DNA of 64,000 bases from Candidatus Blautia intestinavium (GTDB lineage: Bacteria; Bacillota; Clostridia; Lachnospirales; Lachnospiraceae): the NCBI GenBank assembly GCA_019113745.1, contig DXGV01000026.1, forward strand, positions 51,944 through 115,943, in the 5' to 3' direction. Shown here piece after piece: positions 8,471 to 16,042 of the stretch (the first letter of the stretch is position 1; every line of letters begins with the position of its first letter). The translations under genes were made by a program, and so were the position numbers. Under the pieces are notes generated by a model. The model searched no databases, was not told the DNA's origin, and was given only the letters and a program-made list of their open reading frames with translations.

Positions 8471-8827
8471 ATGGATTATCTAAATGCATTCTGGGTGGGC
8501 GGTGTAATCTGCGCTCTCGTCCAGATTCTTCTTGACAAAACAAAGCTGCTGCCGGGAAGGGTAATGGTGCTGCTTGTCTGCTCCGGAGTTATACTCAGCG
8601 CAGTGGGAATCTATCAGCCCCTGACGGAATATGCCGGAGCCGGCGCCTCTGTTCCTCTTCTCGGATTCGGCAATATTCTCTGGACAGGCATGAAAAAATC
8701 CATTGATCAGGACGGATTTCTCGGGCTTTTTACCGGCGGTTTTACCGCATGCGCGGCAGGCGTGTCCGCCGCACTTATTTTTTCCTATCTGGCAAGCCTC
8801 ATTTTCCGGCCTAAAATGAAAGAATAA
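8471..8827 (+). CDS. spoVAE: Stage V sporulation protein AE (SpoVAEb type)
   Basis: 118-residue protein with about four TM helices and the signature YAGAGASVPLLGFGN, closely parallel to the SpoVAC segment GAGGLVPITGFAN. Part of the dipicolinate-transporting SpoVA complex. The ATG at 8471 is preferred because GGAGG (8457-8461) lies 9 bases upstream and would abut an alternative ATG at 8462. It follows spoVAD by 19 bases. No spoVAEa or spoVAF follows. Confidence 0.92.
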   Translation: MDYLNAFWVGGVICALVQILLDKTKLLPGRVMVLLVCSGVILSAVGIYQPLTEYAGAGASVPLLGFGNILWTGMKKSIDQDGFLGLFTGGFTACAAGVSAALIFSYLASLIFRPKMKE

Positions 8828-8850
8828 ACTAATGGAAAGGACTTTCTGCC

Positions 8851-9492
8851 ATGAGCGATACACTGTATCTCCAACTGGACGCGAATATTGAAGTTCACCA
8901 TCCTCATGTATACCTGCAGGATATTGCAAAAATGTCCTGCACCAGTCCCAGGCTGCTGAACCGTCTCCGGGTGCTTCCTGTAATAAATCTTGATCCAGGA
9001 AAACCGGGACGCTATGTGATGTCTGTTATGGATCTGATTGAGCTGATACGGCAAAAGCAGCCTGATCTTGAAATCACGCCTCTTGGAGAGACCGACTTTA
9101 TCCTGACCTACGAAAAAGCAGCTCCCCGGCATCTTGTGATCCATTTTCTTAAAGTTGCCTTTATCTGTCTTGCCTCTTTTTTCGGAGCAGCCTTTTCTAT
9201 CATGACTTTTAATACAGACGCGGACGTAGCCACGCTTTTTTCCCGGATTTATACCCAGGTCACCGGGGAAAGCTCCGGAGGCTTCACCATTCTGGAAATC
9301 TCCTACTCCATTGGCCTGGGACTTGGCGTACTGTTTTTCTTCAACCATTTCGGGCACATGAAGATCACCTCTGATCCGACTCCCATGCAGGTACAGATGC
9401 GAAAATATGAAGACGAAGTAAACGCCGCCATTGTCGAGGACAGGAACAGAAAAAAAGCGGAGTCCCAAAATCCCTGTCACCGTTCCTCCTGA
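8851..9492 (+). CDS. spoVAA: Stage V sporulation protein AA, at the end of the operon
   Basis: 213-residue SpoVA component: soluble N-terminal domain (about 1-95) followed by two TM helices (about 96-115 and 148-168). The segment SYSIGLGLGVLFFFNH followed by a PTPMQVQMRKYE motif matches the C-terminal half of Bacillus SpoVAA. AAAGG precedes the ATG. In Bacillus spoVAA opens the operon; here it closes it. Its last 16 bases overlap the 3' end of sigF on the other strand. Confidence 0.85.
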   Translation: MSDTLYLQLDANIEVHHPHVYLQDIAKMSCTSPRLLNRLRVLPVINLDPGKPGRYVMSVMDLIELIRQKQPDLEITPLGETDFILTYEKAAPRHLVIHFLKVAFICLASFFGAAFSIMTFNTDADVATLFSRIYTQVTGESSGGFTILEISYSIGLGLGVLFFFNHFGHMKITSDPTPMQVQMRKYEDEVNAAIVEDRNRKKAESQNPCHRSS

Positions 9493-10199
9493 AACTTTTT
9501 CAGTCGTTTCAGAATCCTTTTTTCCATTCTGGATACCTGAACCTGAGAAACGCCAAGCCTGCACGCAATCTCCGTCTGAGTCATATCCTGAAAGTATCTC
9601 ATATAGATCAGCCGGCGCTCCCGGGCCTCCAGCTTTCCCAGGATTTCTTCCAGAAAAATCCTGTTCAGAATCCGTTCATGCCCGTTCTCCCTTTCAGGCA
9701 GCTTGTCTATCAGCGAAATTTCCGTTCCCTCTCCCTGGTAAACAGGGCGGTAAAGAGACTCAACCTCCGCTCCCGCTTCCAGGATCAGAGTCAGTTCCTC
9801 CGGCATGATCCCCAGGGCTTCTGACAGTTCCCCCACCGTCGGCTCTCTGCCCAGACTGTTTTCCAGTATTTCCCTTATCTGGTAAATCTTATAATGGTTT
9901 TCTTTGAGCGAACGGCTCACTTTCAGCATCCCGTCGTCGCGCAGGAACCTTTTGATCTCTCCTGCGATCATAGGCACCGCATAAGTGGAAAATTTCACCT
10001 GGTAGCCGGGATCAAACTTATCAACGGCTTTTAAAAGTCCTATACTTCCAATCTGAAACAGGTCTTCCATTTCCACGCCCCGTCCCAGGAACCGTTTTGC
10101 CACACTGTAGATCAGTCCTGTATTTTCCTCAAATAATGTATCTCTTGCCTTTTTATCCCCCTGGTGCGCCCGTCCGATCAGAGCAAGAGTATGTTCCAT
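9477..10199 (-). CDS. sigF: RNA polymerase sporulation sigma factor SigF
   Basis: Forespore-specific sigma factor, 240 residues, with region 2 (NTGLIYSVAKRF through DKFDPGYQVKFSTYAVPMI), region 3 (LGREPTVGELSEALGI) and region 4 helix-turn-helix (MTQTEIACRLGVSQVQVSRM). Held inactive by SpoIIAB until SpoIIAA releases it. Lies 10 bases after spoIIAB in the conserved spoIIAA-spoIIAB-sigF operon. Converges on spoVAA with a 16-base overlap. Confidence 0.96.
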   Translation of the reverse strand: MEHTLALIGRAHQGDKKARDTLFEENTGLIYSVAKRFLGRGVEMEDLFQIGSIGLLKAVDKFDPGYQVKFSTYAVPMIAGEIKRFLRDDGMLKVSRSLKENHYKIYQIREILENSLGREPTVGELSEALGIMPEELTLILEAGAEVESLYRPVYQGEGTEISLIDKLPERENGHERILNRIFLEEILGKLEARERRLIYMRYFQDMTQTEIACRLGVSQVQVSRMEKRILKRLKKFQEER

Positions 10200-10209
10200 T
10201 TTTTCACCT

Positions 10210-10635
10210 TTACCTCTGGATTGTTTTTTTCATGTGGACAGAAGTGCCCTCTCCTACTTTTGATTCTACAGTGACCTCATCCATAAAAGCTTCCATAAAT
10301 GTAAATCCCATTCCTGACCTGTCCTTTTCCGGTTTCGTAGTAAAAAGTGGTTCCATTGCCTTTTTTATATCGGCGATCCCGGTTCCCTTATCAGTAATAT
10401 CTACATAAAGATCACTGCCTTTCAGACGGAGATCCATACGTATCTTATGTACCTCTCCCTCATACCCGTGGATAATGCAGTTGGTCACCGCTTCGGACAC
10501 CGCCGTTTTTACATCCGCCACTTCTTCCAGCGTGGGATTCAACTGTGTAAAAAAAGACGCCGCCGCAACTCTCGCCAGGCCCTCGTTCACAGGGCGGCTG
10601 TCAAAAATCAAAGTCATTTCATTGGTGTTTTCCAT
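10210..10635 (-). CDS. spoIIAB: Anti-sigma F factor / serine kinase SpoIIAB
   Basis: GHKL-family kinase, 141 residues, that binds SigF and phosphorylates SpoIIAA. The N box is ETAVSEAVTNCIIHGY-like (AVSEAVTNCIIHGY near 46-59), and the G1/G2 boxes are DKGTGIADIKKAM and KDRSGMGFTFME. Its ATG shares one base with the spoIIAA stop (TAATG), so translation is coupled and stoichiometry likely controlled. Confidence 0.96.
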   Translation of the reverse strand: MENTNEMTLIFDSRPVNEGLARVAAASFFTQLNPTLEEVADVKTAVSEAVTNCIIHGYEGEVHKIRMDLRLKGSDLYVDITDKGTGIADIKKAMEPLFTTKPEKDRSGMGFTFMEAFMDEVTVESKVGEGTSVHMKKTIQR

Positions 10636-10964
10636 TATACTTTCCCCTCTTCCTGAATCTTTTCAATTTCGATATACCGGTGAACCCCGGAGAGATGCAG
10701 AAGCCTGTCTATATGACTACTGACCTGCACCGCACGGATACAGCCCTGACGCATCCCCAGAGCTCTGTACCTGCCCATTAAAAGACCGATCCCCGAACTG
10801 TCCATAAAGCATGTCTTACGGAAGTCAAACACCATTGTCCTGATATAAGTATCCGCCATAATTCTGTCAGACTTCCGTCGGATGAGATCCGATACCGGAT
10901 GATCCACCTCCACAGGCAGGCGGACTGTAAGCAGCGAGCCCTCCAGTTCAAAAAATTCACTCAT
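10635..10964 (-). CDS. spoIIAA: Anti-anti-sigma factor SpoIIAA
   Basis: STAS-domain protein, 109 residues. The phosphorylation site is in FMDSSGIGLLMGRY, with Ser57 matching Bacillus Ser58. The unphosphorylated form displaces SigF from SpoIIAB. First gene of the operon, preceded by AAGGGGG. The Bacillus operon uses a sigma-H promoter; I could not assign one convincingly here. Confidence 0.96.
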   Translation of the reverse strand: MSEFFELEGSLLTVRLPVEVDHPVSDLIRRKSDRIMADTYIRTMVFDFRKTCFMDSSGIGLLMGRYRALGMRQGCIRAVQVSSHIDRLLHLSGVHRYIEIEKIQEEGKV

Positions 10965-11042
10965 TCTACATTTTCCCCCTTATTTTTTATTCTATACCTG
11001 TTTTTCGGGACTATCCCCCGGAAATATCCGGTTTTCCAACTG

Positions 11043-11071
11043 AAAAAGGGATGTGCGTCTCTGCACATCCC
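11043..11071 (-). terminator. Rho-independent terminator after the TPR protein gene
   Basis: Perfect 9-bp stem GGGATGTGC/GCACATCCC (11048-11071) with a 6-base loop, then TTTTT on the minus strand. Insulates the folC operon from spoIIA. Confidence 0.9.
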
Positions 11072-11105
11072 CTGTCCGGAGGTTTCTCTTTTGTATGTTT
11101 TTTAT

Positions 11106-12404
11106 TCAATAGTCTTCCTCATAGTAGTCCTCTGAATAACTGTCCTCTGAATAATCTTCAGAATAGTCTTCCTCATAGCCGGTATCCTCATAACCGCTTT
11201 CGTCAGAAGACCCGTCCCCGCCGCTCTCATCATCAGAAGAAGCATCCTGCGTATCTCCAATTCCCGTCACTCCTGTAGCGTCCCGGACTGCTGTGTAAAT
11301 AGATCTGAGCTCATCCGGAAGGACGTCTACCTGTACCTTCTGTACGGCTACTGCCGCTTCGTCCAGGCTGTCCTGCTGCAGATAAGCATATGCCGTCAGA
11401 AGAGCTTCATAGCTCTGGCTTTTCGCCTGTTCCTGGGTAAGCTGCTCGGAAACGGCCTCTGCAGTATCGCCGGATTCCTGGGCCTCGCCCTGGGCTCTTG
11501 TCAGTTCCGCTCCCTGGGTGGCAAGAGATTCACTGTACTGTACGATCTGCTGGTTCGCCTCCTGGTAAATATTCTGCCGTATGGCAGGAACCGCCAGAAG
11601 CCAGAAAGCCACCGCCCCGGCCGCAATCCCCGACATGAGGAGCAGAAATACAGGAATTTTAGAATGCTCCCTGTATACCGGAGTCCGCACCACAAATTCG
11701 CTGTCCTCCGCATCGATATCCTGCGCTTTTTTGGATCCTGAATGAAAAATCCCCTTCTTTCCTTTTTCCAGCCGGGTAGGAACTCCTGTCTGCTCGTCTA
11801 CTTCCCTTAAAAATCTTAAAGTAGTCGTATTTGTCTTATCAATCTTTGCCGCCTTTCGCAAAGTCCTTCTCGCTCTGTTCCATTCCCCGTTCTTTATCTG
11901 GATCAGAGCCAGCAGGTGATATCCTTTGATCAGCTTCGGATTCTGAGTCAGGATCTTCCTGAGCTGTATCGCCGCCATATCTTCATGCCCTTCCCTGCAC
12001 AGGAGAAGAGCGTGATTATATTTGCGGATCGTTTTATTGATCGCCGTAAGCTTGTTGGAATTCGCCTGCAGAATCTGAATGTATTCCGTCGCAAGGTTTC
12101 TGCCTGGCTTAAGATTTTTGCTGATCACCCATTCGCTCAGAGCCGCCACTACCTCTCCTGTTTCAAAATATACCAGTCCCAGAAGATTTCTTGCCTGTAT
12201 ATTCTTTTTATCGTAAATAAGACTCTGCTTCAAATAAGCGATCGCCCCTGACAGATCCCGGATACTGGCTTTTTCCAGGCCCTGATTATAAAAGCTTTTT
12301 GAAAGATAGTCTACTTTTTTCTGAATCAGCACATTATACCCACAGCTTGGACAGTAATCCAGGTCCATATCTGTAAGAAAAGCGCCGCAGTTCATACAAT
12401 TCAT
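11106..12404 (-). CDS. Zinc-ribbon, TPR and single-TM protein with acidic tail
   Basis: Not assigned to a named family. 432 residues: an N-terminal zinc ribbon (CMNCG and CPSCG, residues 3-22), tetratricopeptide-like helices (about 35-205), one TM helix (about 252-275), an extracytoplasmic helical region (280-380) and an acidic Tyr/Ser/Asp/Glu-rich tail (about 385-432) with repeated YSED units. Scaffold or envelope-sensing roles are plausible but unproven. AAGGAGAT precedes the ATG at 12404. Follows the 50-codon gene by 11 bases, in an operon with folC. Confidence 0.75.
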   Translation of the reverse strand: MNCMNCGAFLTDMDLDYCPSCGYNVLIQKKVDYLSKSFYNQGLEKASIRDLSGAIAYLKQSLIYDKKNIQARNLLGLVYFETGEVVAALSEWVISKNLKPGRNLATEYIQILQANSNKLTAINKTIRKYNHALLLCREGHEDMAAIQLRKILTQNPKLIKGYHLLALIQIKNGEWNRARRTLRKAAKIDKTNTTTLRFLREVDEQTGVPTRLEKGKKGIFHSGSKKAQDIDAEDSEFVVRTPVYREHSKIPVFLLLMSGIAAGAVAFWLLAVPAIRQNIYQEANQQIVQYSESLATQGAELTRAQGEAQESGDTAEAVSEQLTQEQAKSQSYEALLTAYAYLQQDSLDEAAVAVQKVQVDVLPDELRSIYTAVRDATGVTGIGDTQDASSDDESGGDGSSDESGYEDTGYEEDYSEDYSEDSYSEDYYEEDY

Positions 12405-12415
12405 AGGTATCTCCT

Positions 12416-12568
12416 TTATTTTACGCGCCTGTTGCTTTTTGCCTCTCTTAAAACTTCCTGCAGTACGTCCAGAATATCGGTAAGCTCTCTTTCATAAATC
12501 GCGCCTTCCGTATCCTTAACATCCATACATGGCTCAAATTTCTTCAGTTCCTCCTCGTAATCGATCAT
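12416..12568 (-). CDS. Small acidic protein of 50 residues, translationally coupled to folC
   Basis: A short gene with TAAGGAGGAAAT before its ATG at 12568, which overlaps the folC stop as ATGA. The product starts MIDYEEELKKFEPCMDVKDT and ends REAKSNRRVK; it is predicted helical and charged, with one Cys at 14. The TPR gene begins 11 bases beyond its stop. The excellent ribosome site, overlap geometry and lack of stops support a real gene. Function unknown. Confidence 0.75.
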   Translation of the reverse strand: MIDYEEELKKFEPCMDVKDTEGAIYERELTDILDVLQEVLREAKSNRRVK

Positions 12569-13869
12569 ATTTCCTCCTTATTCTTTCGGAGCAGTTCTTT
12601 TATCTTTCCCACCAGGTACAGCGAACCTACGCAGAACAGGATCCCGTCTTCTTCTTTTTCTTTAAGTGCTTTCTGGAACGCCTCTTCCACATCGGCGCAG
12701 GCTTCTGCCAGGGGACAACCCTCCCGGCGGAAGATCTCTGCCAGCTCCTCTGCCGGCACTTTCCGGTAACCGCCTACCTGGGTTACGACCACATGCCGGA
12801 AATGTATCCTTCCAAGTATCGTCCTGATCATGTCTGTATAATCTTTGTCTTCCACTGCGGAAAACAGCAGCGTCAGAGGATATTCCTTCTGGAAGTGTTC
12901 CGCTGTTTCCACAAATTTTTCCACACCGTCTTCGTTATGCGCTCCGTCCACGATCACACCGGGCAGCACCGTTTCCATCCGCCCCTGCCATCTTGTCTCT
13001 GCAAGCCCTTTTTTTACCGCGTCTGCCGGGATCTCCGCCTGATTTCGCAGGACTTCCAGTGTCTTTACCGCAAGAGCGGCGTTCATTACCTGATATCCGG
13101 CGATAAAAGGTATGGAAAATATTGTGTTTTCATAATACCCATTCTTCATTGAAAAATCAATGCCCGTCCTGGTATTTCGCAGAATTTCCGTATTCTCTCT
13201 CTTTACCTCAAAGAACGGCGCTCCCAGTCTGACCGCCTGATCCCGGATCACCTCCGCCGCTTCCGGAGAATTTCCGTCATATATCACCGGCACTCCCGGA
13301 ACAATGATCCCCGCCTTCTCTCCGGCGATTTCCCGGATTGTATTTCCAAGATACTGCATATGGTCCATACTGACAGATGTGATCACACAGGCAATGGGAT
13401 CTTCCACTGCCGTCGTAGCGTCCAGTCTTCCGCCCAGTCCGGTTTCCAGCATCACATATTCCACACCCGCCTGGGCGAAGATCACCATTCCCATCAGAAA
13501 CAGCATCTCAAAATATGTGGGGTGGTAGCTGCCCTCTGACACCAGCTCATCTGCCAGCGACTTCACTTTACGGAAAGCTGCCAGAAAGGTTTCATCATCT
13601 ACATCCGTCTCATTGATCTGGAAACGTTCGTTGATCGTCACCAGATGGGGAGATGTAAAAAGGCCGCAGGAACGGCCTGCCGCTCTGAATACAGAAGCCA
13701 GGAAAGCGCAGGTGCTTCCCTTTCCGTTGGTTCCCGCCACATGGATGACCTTAAACGCCTTATGCGGATCGCCCAGTCTCCTGAGACATTCCTTTGTATG
13801 GGAAAGCTTGTTTTTTGTAGTAAATTTGGGAGTTTCTTCAATATATGCAACTGCTTCTTCGTAATTCAT
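12565..13869 (-). CDS. folC: Folylpolyglutamate synthase / dihydrofolate synthase
   Basis: Mur-ligase family enzyme, 434 residues, that adds glutamates to folates. Motifs: P-loop AGTNGKGST near 45-53, TSPHLVTINERFQIN near 74-88, MLETGLGGRLDATT near 141-154, and VDGAHNEDGVEKF mid-C-terminal domain. Translation starts directly behind a long hairpin (13877-13965); only weak GGTGG, part of that stem, resembles a ribosome site. Followed by an overlapping small gene. Confidence 0.95.
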   Translation of the reverse strand: MNYEEAVAYIEETPKFTTKNKLSHTKECLRRLGDPHKAFKVIHVAGTNGKGSTCAFLASVFRAAGRSCGLFTSPHLVTINERFQINETDVDDETFLAAFRKVKSLADELVSEGSYHPTYFEMLFLMGMVIFAQAGVEYVMLETGLGGRLDATTAVEDPIACVITSVSMDHMQYLGNTIREIAGEKAGIIVPGVPVIYDGNSPEAAEVIRDQAVRLGAPFFEVKRENTEILRNTRTGIDFSMKNGYYENTIFSIPFIAGYQVMNAALAVKTLEVLRNQAEIPADAVKKGLAETRWQGRMETVLPGVIVDGAHNEDGVEKFVETAEHFQKEYPLTLLFSAVEDKDYTDMIRTILGRIHFRHVVVTQVGGYRKVPAEELAEIFRREGCPLAEACADVEEAFQKALKEKEEDGILFCVGSLYLVGKIKELLRKNKEEI

Positions 13870-13870
13870 A

Positions 13871-13965
13871 AAAAATCCACCACTTCATCTATAATGTATT
13901 CGCAGCGGTTCCGGGAACTCCGGTTCCCGGAATACCGTTACGATATCATTATATATGAGTGGTGG
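13871..13965 (-). terminator. Long hairpin ending in T6 immediately before the folC start
   Basis: An imperfect 89-base inverted repeat: CCACCACT (13877-13884) pairs with AGTGGTGG (13958-13965) and the arms keep pairing to an apical GGGAAC/GTTCCC stem. On the minus strand it is followed by ATTTTTT and then the folC ATG. It fits a terminator of the LTA-synthase-like gene, or an attenuator that also hides the folC ribosome site. Confidence 0.75.
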
Positions 13966-14005
13966 AAGATGTCCAGTACTAATCGTAATCTTTTATTCGC
14001 CAGGA

Positions 14006-16027
14006 TTATTCATCATCCGCCGGAAGCTTCCATTTATTTTCGCTGTACAGCATATAACAGGACCGGTCGTAGCTCTTGCTGAGCGCCTTCCTGGTGGAAC
14101 TGTTGCTGCGCTGTACCACAGAAAGCCTGTCGAAATCGTCCAGCTCCGTCCCCGAGATCAGAAGGGTGGTCGGATTGACGTAAACGGTATCGTACCAGTC
14201 TCCGTTGAGTTTTACCTGGCTGGACGGCGTAAAGTTTGTTCCGGTGATCCGGTAGGTATAGTCGGCGGAAGAGACCAGCTCCAGGCCATCCAGAGTTACA
14301 TCATACAGACCAAGGCGCATTTTTGTCCTCTTATAAGGGTTCTCTCCTCCGTAGGAATACTGTTCTCCATAGAGCAGGTCGTACTGCAGAGTTTCCAGAT
14401 CCACCTGATAATTTCTGGTGTTCCGTCTCGCCTGGTGGTAACGGAAGATCGTGCCTTCATGTATTCCCACACGGTCCATAACTTCAGCGGCAATCTGATA
14501 GGACGCCAGATTGACGTCTTCTTTCTCCAGTCCGAAATTGTCCCAGATAACATATTCTGTCTGGAATAGATATTTGTTCTCCAGATCCTCCACCTTCAGA
14601 TCCATTGTGGGCAGATGATCGCCGTACAATACCAGGACCACGTCTTCCGGATAATCCTCCAGAGCTTCCACAAGCTCCTTGACAAAATCATCCATTTCGC
14701 GGATCTCATTCACATAGTATTCCCACTGGTTGTTCTTTGCCTCTGTAGGAGCTCCCGAGACAGTAATCTCCGGATCCTCCAGGACCGGCTCGTCAGGATA
14801 GGCTCCATGGCCCTGTACGGAAATCGTGTACACATAGTCCGGCTGATCCTCTGTGGAATCCAGACATTTTATGATCTCGTCCGTCAGCACCCGGTCCTTT
14901 GTCCAGCCCAACTCATTTTTGTCATTCTCCTCCGGCATGTACTCCGCTGATGTAAACGTATCGAAGCCCAGGTTGGGGAAGATGGATCGTCTTCCGTAAA
15001 AGTTTGCCTCGTTGTTATGTATCGCATGAGTGGAGTATCCAAGGCCGCTTAATATATAAGGAGCGCTTTCACAGGTGGTTTCCTTCAGGATACTCTTGTA
15101 TGGATATTCGCCAGGGCCGAAATAATGCATGCTCATTCCCGTAATGGACTCAAATTCCGTATTCGCTGTACCGGCTCCCACTGACGGCACTTTAAAATAG
15201 CCGGACGTATACTCTTCCATCAGACTGCGGAATGTAGGGATAGGATCTTCCGATATATCCAGATAGTTTACAAGGGTAGGATCAAAGAAAGATTCCAACT
15301 GTACAAAAATAATGTTCGGAAGATCCTCTGTCTTCGTTTCAGGAAGATCCTCCTCTGTTTTCTCAATGCGCGCAATCTCCTCCTCCGAATAATCTCTCGG
15401 ACAGCTGATTCCCGTATTGAAGATCGTTGTCGCCAGACAGTAAGGATATCCGTAATCTTCATAGGCGAAGGCGATGTTTCCAAAGTAATTGGAAAGAACT
15501 CTCTTTTCCAGGGCAAGCTGCGTGATTCCTCCAAACGCGGCCACCCCCGCCAATATAAGGGGAATATTGTAACGGTACTTCAGTTTCCCTTTATACCGCG
15601 GTCCCTTGATAAGCAGCGCCAGAAGCACCAGAGCAAGGAAGCCCAGCACCACCAGCGCCACCGTTACTCCCCAGGCCGGAAGATACTTTTCCAAAAGCGC
15701 CATTCCGTCTGTCAGAAGGTGAAGATCCGGTCCGGTAAAAGGCGTTACGCGGTTTGCAAGGATCACGCCGTTGATCACGCCCAGAAGAAGCCAGAAGATT
15801 GCCAGAAGGACACGCAGGAAGCATCTTCTGCGGAACAGGTACACGATCAAAGTCGTTGTGAAAATAAACGCTGTGTTATATGCAAATACCAGAGGCCTGT
15901 CTGTCATATAGGTCCATGCCTCTGAGAAAGAATGTCTGCTGATCGCTTCGATCAGGAAATATCCCACTGCGCTGAAAAGCGCATGAAGCAGCAGAGATAC
16001 CTTGTTGCACACATCATACCATTTCAT
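14006..16027 (-). CDS. LTA-synthase-family sulfatase-fold membrane enzyme
   Basis: 673 residues. About five N-terminal TM helices (10-28, 46-64, 70-92, 118-142, 153-172), then an extracellular alkaline-phosphatase-fold domain like LtaS. The putative nucleophile Thr is in GAGTANTEFE, metal ligands include IIFVQLESFFD and LYGDHLPTMD. Such enzymes transfer glycerol-phosphate or phosphoethanolamine to lipid or polymer acceptors; the exact substrate is not readable. The last 110 residues include an IPT/Ig-like segment (YRITGTNFTPSSQVKLNG) not usual in LtaS. Starts 15 bases upstream of valS (minus-strand sense: after valS stop). Confidence 0.85.
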   Translation of the reverse strand: MKWYDVCNKVSLLLHALFSAVGYFLIEAISRHSFSEAWTYMTDRPLVFAYNTAFIFTTTLIVYLFRRRCFLRVLLAIFWLLLGVINGVILANRVTPFTGPDLHLLTDGMALLEKYLPAWGVTVALVVLGFLALVLLALLIKGPRYKGKLKYRYNIPLILAGVAAFGGITQLALEKRVLSNYFGNIAFAYEDYGYPYCLATTIFNTGISCPRDYSEEEIARIEKTEEDLPETKTEDLPNIIFVQLESFFDPTLVNYLDISEDPIPTFRSLMEEYTSGYFKVPSVGAGTANTEFESITGMSMHYFGPGEYPYKSILKETTCESAPYILSGLGYSTHAIHNNEANFYGRRSIFPNLGFDTFTSAEYMPEENDKNELGWTKDRVLTDEIIKCLDSTEDQPDYVYTISVQGHGAYPDEPVLEDPEITVSGAPTEAKNNQWEYYVNEIREMDDFVKELVEALEDYPEDVVLVLYGDHLPTMDLKVEDLENKYLFQTEYVIWDNFGLEKEDVNLASYQIAAEVMDRVGIHEGTIFRYHQARRNTRNYQVDLETLQYDLLYGEQYSYGGENPYKRTKMRLGLYDVTLDGLELVSSADYTYRITGTNFTPSSQVKLNGDWYDTVYVNPTTLLISGTELDDFDRLSVVQRSNSSTRKALSKSYDRSCYMLYSENKWKLPADDE

Positions 16028-16042
16028 TCTATTGCTCCTTTA

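Noticed and set aside
10965..11042. Sigma-H promoter for spoIIA
   Set aside because: A GAAT-type -10 is visible but the -35 match and spacing are poor; not strong enough to list.
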